DNA of 6,793 nt from Balneolaceae bacterium. Its GTDB lineage: Bacteria > Bacteroidota > Rhodothermia > Balneolales > Balneolaceae. Below the pieces are notes generated by a model that did no database searches, was not told the DNA's origin, and worked only from the letters and a program-made list of their open reading frames with translations. The stretch is from contig SKGY01000155.1 of assembly GCA_007117235.1 (NCBI GenBank), forward strand, positions 1-6,793. The letters are read 5' to 3'. The translations under genes were made by a program, and so were the position numbers. Below are positions 1 through 4,502 of this stretch, one piece after another. Every line of letters starts with the position of its first letter. The stretch's first letter is position 1.

Positions 1-21
1 CTGAAAATTGTGGAGAATTAA
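1..21 (+). CDS. possible 3' end of an upstream gene (partial)
   Basis: Frame 1 reads LKIVEN followed by TAA at 19-21, which would place a stop three bases before the next start codon. Such tight spacing is typical of co-transcribed genes, so the Gfo/Idh-like gene that follows may be a downstream member of a plus-strand operon. Only six codons are visible. A second frame is also open through this short stretch, so neither identity nor even coding status can be established. No function is proposed. Confidence 0.25.
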   Translation: MKIVEN

Positions 22-24
22 ACT

Positions 25-873
25 ATGAAAGTAGCTGTAATTGGTGAAAAAAAGCGAGCTGATGCCTGGGAAAAGCATCTTCGAAAACTTGCTGTCGTAA
101 ATGAGGTTATCATCGCAACAAAGCTTTTCAGCGACCCCGTTGTTGACGCTGTGATATTGATTGATGATTCCAGAAATAACCTACACCTGCTTCACGATGC
201 AATACGTGCGGGTCTGCACAGTTTTCTTATCTCAAAACTTCCTGATGATCAGGAGATGTTAGAAAAAGTATACCACACTTCTGAGGAAGCCAATGTTGCC
301 GTTCAATTTTCTCACTGGCCAAGTATTACCTCTTCTAGCCAATGGATACAGCAGCAGCTCGACAGAGTAGAACTGATTCAGATCAAAAAGGAGCTGCGTC
401 CGCTTCAGTATACTGTTAATGTGCCCGAATTTGATCACCATTGGATCGACGAAATAGCCTTTATCGTAAAATGGCTGGGAGGAAATGTGCATCGTATCGA
501 GTCAAAACCAATACTTGTGAATAACCTCCCTCTGGGGATCCATCTATCGTTGAGGTTTGAAGACTCCTCAATCGCATCACTACAATTTTCAGCGTTCGGC
601 TCAGTTGATTTTCATCAACGTATTTTCTCTAACCGACAACTTATGGCAGATTGTAATGTGATGTCGCAGGTGGTCAAATTGTACAGGGTTAATGAGAATA
701 AGAGAGTAGTTGTACAAGAGAAGAAATTTGATCCCTCAGACACTGCAGAATGGGCACTAACACAGTTTTTGAAATCAATCCAGATGAATAAAAAGACTGT
801 GTTCTCTCCTTATGATGCTCTTCTAACATCCCGAATCGTGGACAAGGTTAGAAGTCACATGACAAAGTGGTAA
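25..873 (+). CDS. degenerate Gfo/Idh/MocA-fold oxidoreductase-like protein
   Basis: A 282-residue protein with the outline of the Gfo/Idh/MocA family (NAD(P)-dependent sugar dehydrogenases), shorter than the usual 330-380 residues. Residues 1-100 resemble a Rossmann domain: strand VAVIG at 3-7, then a segment resembling the post-EKP region (residues 69-95). The nucleotide-binding loop is GEKKRAD instead of GxGxxG/A, and the EKP signature appears as SKL (70-72), keeping only the lysine. Residues 138-151 (HHWIDEIAFIVKWLG) match the family's histidine-containing motif in the C-terminal domain, and 240-277 match its C-terminal helix. The start is supported by GGAGA at 12-16, eight bases before ATG. 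It may be a cofactor-poor or non-catalytic relative; the substrate is unknown. The only possible partner visible is the stop codon at 19-21 just upstream. The fold is fairly sure, the activity is not. Confidence 0.75.
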   Translation: MKVAVIGEKKRADAWEKHLRKLAVVNEVIIATKLFSDPVVDAVILIDDSRNNLHLLHDAIRAGLHSFLISKLPDDQEMLEKVYHTSEEANVAVQFSHWPSITSSSQWIQQQLDRVELIQIKKELRPLQYTVNVPEFDHHWIDEIAFIVKWLGGNVHRIESKPILVNNLPLGIHLSLRFEDSSIASLQFSAFGSVDFHQRIFSNRQLMADCNVMSQVVKLYRVNENKRVVVQEKKFDPSDTAEWALTQFLKSIQMNKKTVFSPYDALLTSRIVDKVRSHMTKW

Positions 874-912
874 AATCGTTTAGCTCAAATTTCTGAAAAC
901 CGGTCCATATAA

Positions 913-1872
913 TTATTGCCCGGGATCATAAACAGCTACACCGATTCCGGAATCACCCATACCATAGTATAGGAACCATTTTCCGTTCAGCTCTGCAAGA
1001 CCCTCAATAAACACCACATTCGGAATCTGCCCGTCTATCTCCATTTCAACATCCGGTTCCATAAAAAAGGTGTCTGAACGTTTAATCAGACGTGTTGGGT
1101 CATTGATATCAAATAGTGCCTGACCTGTTCGGTACACCAGATCATCATCGGCTGAGTTGTACAGCATCAGAATACCATGTTCTGTAATCAAAGGGGTTGG
1201 TCCTGGTTCTATCAACCCGCTGTCAAACATCCCCTCACGAGGTCTCATCACAGGTTCTTCGATGGGATTCCAGTTAATCAGATCTTCAGACCAGGCCACC
1301 CAAATATTGGTATCACCAAAATACATCCAATAGCGACCATTGATCTGCTGTGGTACAATAGCACCCGCTTTTGTCCAGCCCAGTTCCGGGAAGATCAATC
1401 CATGACGATCCCAGTTCAACAGGTCTTTTGATGAGGCCAATGCCTGTCTCGCCGTTTCGCCATCATATGCGGTATAGGTCAAATAAAATGTATCATCAAT
1501 TTTAGCGATTCGCGGATCTTCAGCTCCTCCGGGCAATTCCCAATCATCAACAGGTTCATACACAGGTTCCGGGCGCCGATCAAAGTTGAAACCATCGCTG
1601 CTGGTCCCCAATCCGATTCGCGACGTGCCGTTCCATATGCCTACTCCGGTTGAGTCTTCAGCCCTATATAGCATGTATATGGTTTCTCCATCAGACCACG
1701 CCGCCGGGTTAAACACATCCTTAGCTTCCCAACTGTCACCCTGTGGCGTAATAACCGGGTTGTTATGATATTTCACAAAAGGACCCATCTGCCAATCATT
1801 TTCTGTTTGAGTTGTACAAGATAAAATGAGTGATATGAGAATAATTGAGGATAGAGAGGCTTTAGGTGTCAT
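913..1872 (-). CDS. GH130-family glycosidase/phosphorylase-like lipoprotein
   Basis: A 319-residue secreted protein with the five-bladed beta-propeller motifs of glycoside hydrolase family 130, which contains inverting beta-mannoside phosphorylases and beta-1,2-mannosidases. Numbering from this ATG, an N-terminal signal peptide ends in the lipobox ILSC with the lipidated cysteine at residue 19, so the mature protein should be a membrane-anchored lipoprotein. Family motifs follow in order: FNPAA (54-58), YRAED (69-73), SRIGLGTSSDGF (84-95), EDPRI (118-122, with the expected general-acid aspartate at 119), SKDLLNWD (148-155), KAGAIVPQQINGRYW (168-182) and IPNVVFIEGL (283-292). The YHG motif, whose histidine binds phosphate in characterised phosphorylases, here reads YNS (238-240), which favours hydrolysis or another role. 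The frame also opens at a GTG at 1926, but that adds 18 residues before the signal peptide, so ATG at 1872 is preferred. It stands alone and converges on the gene to its left. Confidence 0.85.
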   Translation of the reverse strand: MTPKASLSSIILISLILSCTTQTENDWQMGPFVKYHNNPVITPQGDSWEAKDVFNPAAWSDGETIYMLYRAEDSTGVGIWNGTSRIGLGTSSDGFNFDRRPEPVYEPVDDWELPGGAEDPRIAKIDDTFYLTYTAYDGETARQALASSKDLLNWDRHGLIFPELGWTKAGAIVPQQINGRYWMYFGDTNIWVAWSEDLINWNPIEEPVMRPREGMFDSGLIEPGPTPLITEHGILMLYNSADDDLVYRTGQALFDINDPTRLIKRSDTFFMEPDVEMEIDGQIPNVVFIEGLAELNGKWFLYYGMGDSGIGVAVYDPGQ

Positions 1873-1938
1873 AGTGGTGAGATTTTCTTTTAGAAATTTT
1901 TGAAATCCATCAACTGGTTGGAACACAAATCTTTGTGA

Positions 1939-1966
1939 ATTTATACAAACTTTAGCTACATCAAAA
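1939..1966 (-). promoter_or_regulatory. weak promoter candidate for the GH130 gene
   Basis: On the minus strand TTTTGA (1966-1961) is followed after 15 bases by TATAAAT (1945-1939). Initiation about seven bases further on would fall near 1932, giving a leader of about 60 nt to the ATG at 1872. The spacing is short for a sigma-70 promoter, and the boxes do not match the Bacteroidota TTTG/TAnnTTTG pattern well. AT-rich DNA yields such matches often, so this is only a candidate. Confidence 0.22.
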
Positions 1967-1979
1967 TTTTCCGGAAAAT
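1966..1979. promoter_or_regulatory. perfect 14-bp palindrome, possible operator
   Basis: ATTTTCCGGAAAAT is perfectly self-complementary. It lies about 94 bp upstream of the GH130 start codon and overlaps the last base of the candidate -35 box. A symmetric site with a CCGG centre at such a place suits a dimeric repressor or activator, as often found upstream of carbohydrate-use genes. No regulator gene is visible nearby. A 14-bp palindrome has an appreciable chance of arising once in a window of this size, so the assignment rests mainly on position. Confidence 0.3.
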
Positions 1980-2036
1980 CTATTAGGAAGAGTTAAATAA
2001 ATATAGACAGGTTTTTTGCCTTAAGTACAATCAAGA

Positions 2037-2888
2037 TCACTTCTTAAGCTTAAGCATCTTAAAAGCCATTTTTAACTTTCCTCTCGACATCACCGAATCG
2101 ATAAAGTTAAACTGTCCACCGGAAAGCTTTTCACCGCCGTCAATAGTAACCGTCTCACCTGTCATGTATGATGCCATATCACTCATTATGAATGAAGCAA
2201 GGTTAGCTAATTCCTCATGTTCACCATAGCGACCTGCAGGAATTCGTTCAATGTATTTCTTTTCAAATTTTTTGGTTGGGAAGAGGCGAGTCCAGGCACC
2301 CTCAGTCGGGAATGGCCCCGGAGCAATTGCATTCACCCTGATCCCGTAGGTACCCCACTCATATGCGAGGGAGCGGGTCATCGCCAGCACTCCGGCTTTA
2401 GAACAGGCGGATGGCAGAACAAATGCCGACCCGGCGTCTTCGGCGTAAGTGGTAACAATGTTGAGAATATTTCCCTTCAGTTTGTTGTCGATCAGATAGT
2501 TTCCGAAATGGTGCGTGCAGTTGAAACTTCCGTGCAGCACAATATCTACAATGGCTTTAAAACCTCCGGGTGAAAGATCCTCCGATGCGCTCAGGAAATT
2601 TCCGGCTGCATTGTTTACCAGCCCGGTCAATTTCCCAAAATCTTTAATGATGGAATTGATCATCTCTCCCACCGCGTCATAATCACGAACATCACAGGGG
2701 TAATATCTCACTTCAGTACCGAATTCCTTCAGCTCATCCGTGGCTTTTTCCAATTTCTTATCAGTTCTTCCACAGATAGCGATATCCGCTCCCAGCTCCG
2801 CAAATTTCTTCGCCATGGATAACCCGAGCCCGCTTCCGCCGCCGGTAATGAGGATCACTTCGTTTTTAAGGGTGTCTTCTTTGAACAT
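2037..2888 (-). CDS. 2,4-dienoyl-CoA reductase, SDR family
   Basis: A 283-residue cytosolic short-chain dehydrogenase/reductase that should reduce 2,4-dienoyl-CoA with NADPH, allowing unsaturated fatty acids to pass through beta-oxidation. The Rossmann cofactor loop is TGGGSGLG (15-22), and R41 in CGR is placed to bind the NADPH phosphate. The motif NNAAGNF (92-98) is diagnostic of mitochondrial, peroxisomal and bacterial dienoyl-CoA reductases; its last Asn (N97) corresponds to the active-site Asn148 of human DECR1. The Tyr-Ser-Lys set is Y148, S160 and K164 within TTYAEDAG...PSACSKAG. The APGPFPTEGAW and RIPAGRYG segments and the DGGE near the end also match that group, separating it from generic SDRs such as FabG. 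The last 20 residues are lysine-rich. The Bacillus counterpart is called fadH, a name used in E. coli for an unrelated flavoenzyme, so no symbol is given. It lies downstream of the thiolase and is probably co-transcribed with it. Confidence 0.92.
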   Translation of the reverse strand: MFKEDTLKNEVILITGGGSGLGLSMAKKFAELGADIAICGRTDKKLEKATDELKEFGTEVRYYPCDVRDYDAVGEMINSIIKDFGKLTGLVNNAAGNFLSASEDLSPGGFKAIVDIVLHGSFNCTHHFGNYLIDNKLKGNILNIVTTYAEDAGSAFVLPSACSKAGVLAMTRSLAYEWGTYGIRVNAIAPGPFPTEGAWTRLFPTKKFEKKYIERIPAGRYGEHEELANLASFIMSDMASYMTGETVTIDGGEKLSGGQFNFIDSVMSRGKLKMAFKMLKLKK

Positions 2889-2930
2889 GGTTTTTGGTTG
2901 TTTGACTTGAAATTAAAATTGAAGCTGGAT

Positions 2931-2954
2931 CAAAAATCCCCTCTAGAGAGGGGA
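2931..2954 (-). terminator. terminator-like hairpin upstream of the dienoyl-CoA reductase
   Basis: Read on the minus strand, the left arm of the intergenic element gives TCCCCTCTCTAGAGGGGA, a hairpin with seven paired bases (eight counting the flanking T-A pair) and an almost closed loop, followed by TTTTTG. It lies 43 bases upstream of the reductase start codon. It could attenuate read-through from the thiolase gene or protect the 3' end of upstream mRNA. The tiny loop and short T-run make it a weak intrinsic terminator, and the hairpin is primarily part of the repeat. Confidence 0.3.
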
Positions 2955-3067
2955 AAAGCGCAGATAAAGTGGCGCAGCCGTCTTTGACAAGCGAGGGGTG
3001 TGTTCCCTGTTCAAGCTCAAAGCCCTGATTTACACACCCCTAAATCCCCTCTCTAGAGGGGACTTTT
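2932..3067. repeat. long palindromic intergenic element A (136 bp)
   Basis: The two ends form an inverted repeat of 23 bp with one mismatch (2932-2954 and 3045-3067), including an exact 18-bp core. Each end is itself a small hairpin, CCCC-TCT...AGA-GGGG. Inside is a second exact inverted pair, AGGGGTGTGT (2994-3003) against ACACACCCCT (3032-3041), around a 28-base loop. There is no coding potential. The layout resembles REP/BIME-type or MITE-like mobile palindromes moved by an enzyme encoded elsewhere. It fills most of the 214-bp gap between thiolase and reductase. No target-site duplication is evident. Confidence 0.75.
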
Positions 3068-3083
3068 AGTCCTCGCACTTTTC

Positions 3084-3111
3084 AATACTCGCTACTTAAT
3101 ACTCACAACTT
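3084..3111. repeat. imperfect 14-bp tandem duplication across the thiolase stop
   Basis: AATACTCGCTACTT (3084-3097) is directly followed by AATACTCACAACTT (3098-3111), with 12 of 14 bases identical. The second copy covers the thiolase stop codon (TGA, complement of 3103-3105) and its last two codons. It looks like replication slippage that duplicated the end of the gene into the spacer. With so few units it may also be chance. Confidence 0.4.
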
Positions 3112-4290
3112 AACCCTCTCAAATATCCCCGCAGCACCCATACCGCCACCAATGCACATCGTTACCATGCCGAACTGCTTATCGAGCCTGTGAAGGTCGT
3201 GGAGGATCTGTGTGGTGAGCTTGGCACCGGTACACCCAAGCGGATGGCCCATCGCGATCGCTCCACCGTTTATGTTTACTTTCTTTGGATCAATACCAAC
3301 TTCGCGGATAACGGCCAGCGATTGCGCCGCGAATGCTTCATTGAGTTCAATAAGATCAATATCATCCAATTTCAATCCTGTATGCTTCAAAACTTTCGGA
3401 ATCGCCTCCACAGGGCCGATGCCCATAATCTCCGGAGCCACACCGGCTACGGCAAAACCGCAATATTTCGCAATTGGTTTCAGACCGAGCTCATCCGCTT
3501 TTTTACGGCTCATTACCAGCACCCCGGCAGCAGCGTCGTTCATCTGGGAGGAGTTTCCGGCTGTGACCGAACCTCCCGTTTTGAATACAGCACGAAGTCC
3601 ACCCAACGCTTCAAGATTGGTATCCTTTCGCGGACCTTCATCCTTTTTAAATGTGAAATTCTCTTCCGCAACTTCTCCATCAGCCATTACATATTTATGT
3701 ACCACATCAATCGGGGTAATTTGCTCTTCAAAATATCCTTCTTCCCACGCCTTGATTGCTTTCTGATGGCTCTCGAGCGCAAAACGGTCCTGGTCTTGCC
3801 GGCTCACACCGTATTTGTCTGCCACAATCTCCGCTGTCAATCCCATGTTGATATAGACCTCCGGCCGTTTATCAGCCAAGTCGGGATTGGGCTGAAATGA
3901 CACTCCGCCCATCGGTACCTGACTCATACTCTCCACCCCACCGGCAATCATAATCTCAGCTCCTCCCGCCATAATTCGATCAGCAGCCATAGCGATGGTT
4001 TGAAGGCCCGATGAGCAAAACCGATTGATGGTCATTCCCGGAACCGAATCCGGCAATCCACCTAAAAAAACAGCTTGACGCGCCAAATTCATCCCCTGTG
4101 ATGCCTCCGGAAATGCACAACCAACGATCAGATCATCCACCATCTCCGGCTTTACGGCTGGTGCCTCTTTCAGGAGATCTTTGATGATTTCACCCATCAG
4201 CGAATCGGGACGTGTGAAACGGAGTGAACCTTTGTTTGCTTTTCCGCATGCGGTTCGTTTGGCGGCTACGATGACGATTTCTTTATTCAT
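3103..4290 (-). CDS. fadA: 3-ketoacyl-CoA thiolase (acetyl-CoA C-acyltransferase)
   Basis: A 395-residue thiolase of normal length that should cleave 3-ketoacyl-CoA with CoA to acetyl-CoA and a shortened acyl-CoA, the last step of beta-oxidation, in the cytoplasm. The nucleophilic cysteine is C92 in [14 protein letters not shown] (317-321) supplies the conserved Asn, GHPLGCTG (348-355) the catalytic H349, and MCIGGGMG (378-385) the second active-site cysteine C379. All key residues are present, so the enzyme should be active. A biosynthetic acetoacetyl-CoA thiolase is the main alternative. Position directly after the dehydrogenase/hydratase gene, in the fadN-fadA order known from Bacillus, and the long insert around 125-150 favour the degradative type. 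The ATG at 4290 is the natural thiolase start ([16 protein letters not shown]); no clear Shine-Dalgarno precedes it. The upstream gap is occupied by a repeat element. Confidence 0.95.
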   Translation of the reverse strand: MNKEIVIVAAKRTACGKANKGSLRFTRPDSLMGEIIKDLLKEAPAVKPEMVDDLIVGCAFPEASQGMNLARQAVFLGGLPDSVPGMTINRFCSSGLQTIAMAADRIMAGGAEIMIAGGVESMSQVPMGGVSFQPNPDLADKRPEVYINMGLTAEIVADKYGVSRQDQDRFALESHQKAIKAWEEGYFEEQITPIDVVHKYVMADGEVAEENFTFKKDEGPRKDTNLEALGGLRAVFKTGGSVTAGNSSQMNDAAAGVLVMSRKKADELGLKPIAKYCGFAVAGVAPEIMGIGPVEAIPKVLKHTGLKLDDIDLIELNEAFAAQSLAVIREVGIDPKKVNINGGAIAMGHPLGCTGAKLTTQILHDLHRLDKQFGMVTMCIGGGMGAAGIFERVKL

Positions 4291-4320
4291 GGTTCAAGTT
4301 TTTAATATGGTTTGGAATTC

Positions 4321-4344
4321 AAAAGTCCCCCTTTGAAGGGGGGA
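4321..4344 (-). terminator. terminator-like hairpin upstream of the thiolase gene
   Basis: On the minus strand the distal arm of element B reads CCCCCTTCAAAGGGGG, with seven base pairs, then ACTTTTG, and lies 30 bases upstream of the thiolase start codon. The position mirrors the hairpin ahead of the reductase gene. It may act as a partial terminator or mRNA-stabilising hairpin between fadN and fadA. The T-run is only four bases, so strong termination is unlikely. Confidence 0.28.
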
Positions 4345-4345
4345 T

Positions 4346-4370
4346 ATGTAAACGCGTTCAGCGTTTACAT
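4346..4370. other. perfect 10-bp stem-loop inside element B
   Basis: ATGTAAACGC (4346-4355), a five-base loop GTTCA and GCGTTTACAT (4361-4370) form a perfect hairpin. There is no equivalent in element A. Its loop and proximal stem overlap the sequence that pairs with 4453-4461, so the local hairpin and the long-range stem are mutually exclusive folds. No terminator-like T-run follows on either strand. Confidence 0.5.
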
Positions 4371-4502
4371 CAGGGGGATGATTCTCGGAGCGTTGATAAA
4401 GATTCTAAATCAACCACAATCCCAAGCCCTTTCGGTCATCCCCCGGGCACGTCGCTGAACGCTCCGTTGCCCTGCCCCCTTCAAAGGGGGACTTCTCCAC
4501 AA

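Larger units (their letters stand above)
4321..4496. repeat. long palindromic intergenic element B (176 bp)
   Basis: An exact 20-bp inverted repeat bounds the element (AAGTCCCCCTTTGAAGGGGG at 4323-4342, complement at 4475-4494). Nested within are CGTTCAGCG (4355-4363) against CGCTGAACG (4453-4461) and GGGGGATGA (4373-4381) against TCATCCCCC (4436-4444), so the whole could fold into one long interrupted stem. CGGAGCGTT (4386-4394) also pairs with AACGCTCCG (4458-4466) as an alternative fold. It shares with element A the AAAAGTCCCC end, hairpin tips and an inner G-run inverted repeat, but its core differs. It takes up 176 of the 212 bp between the dehydrogenase/hydratase and thiolase genes. No coding capacity is seen. 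Confidence 0.75.

Noticed and set aside
874..912. Terminator between the convergent genes
   Set aside because: The 39-bp gap has only a short ACCGGT palindrome and no stem followed by a T-run on either strand, so no terminator is called.
1873..1926. GTG at 1926 as the start of the GH130 gene
   Set aside because: It would add 18 mostly polar residues before a well-formed lipoprotein signal peptide that begins at the ATG at 1872. The promoter candidate would also leave almost no leader.
1980..2036. Terminator downstream of the dienoyl-CoA reductase gene
   Set aside because: The only pairing near the A/T-rich stretch is a three-base stem around AGGCAAAAAACCT, too weak to support a call.
1177..2573. 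Plus-strand open frames at 1177-1431, 1586-1768 and 2217-2573, and a minus-strand frame at 259-492
   Set aside because: Each is antisense to a gene with recognisable family motifs. None has a plausible ribosome binding site or family resemblance.
2932..3067. CRISPR-like or short tandem repeat array
   Set aside because: The repeats are inverted and paired, not direct repeats with regular spacers, and there are only two arms per element.
3190..3900. Plus-strand open frames of 236 and 184 codons (3190-3900 and 3212-3766)
   Set aside because: They lie entirely within the thiolase gene on the opposite strand, whose catalytic motifs are intact across that stretch. Their translations resemble no protein family.
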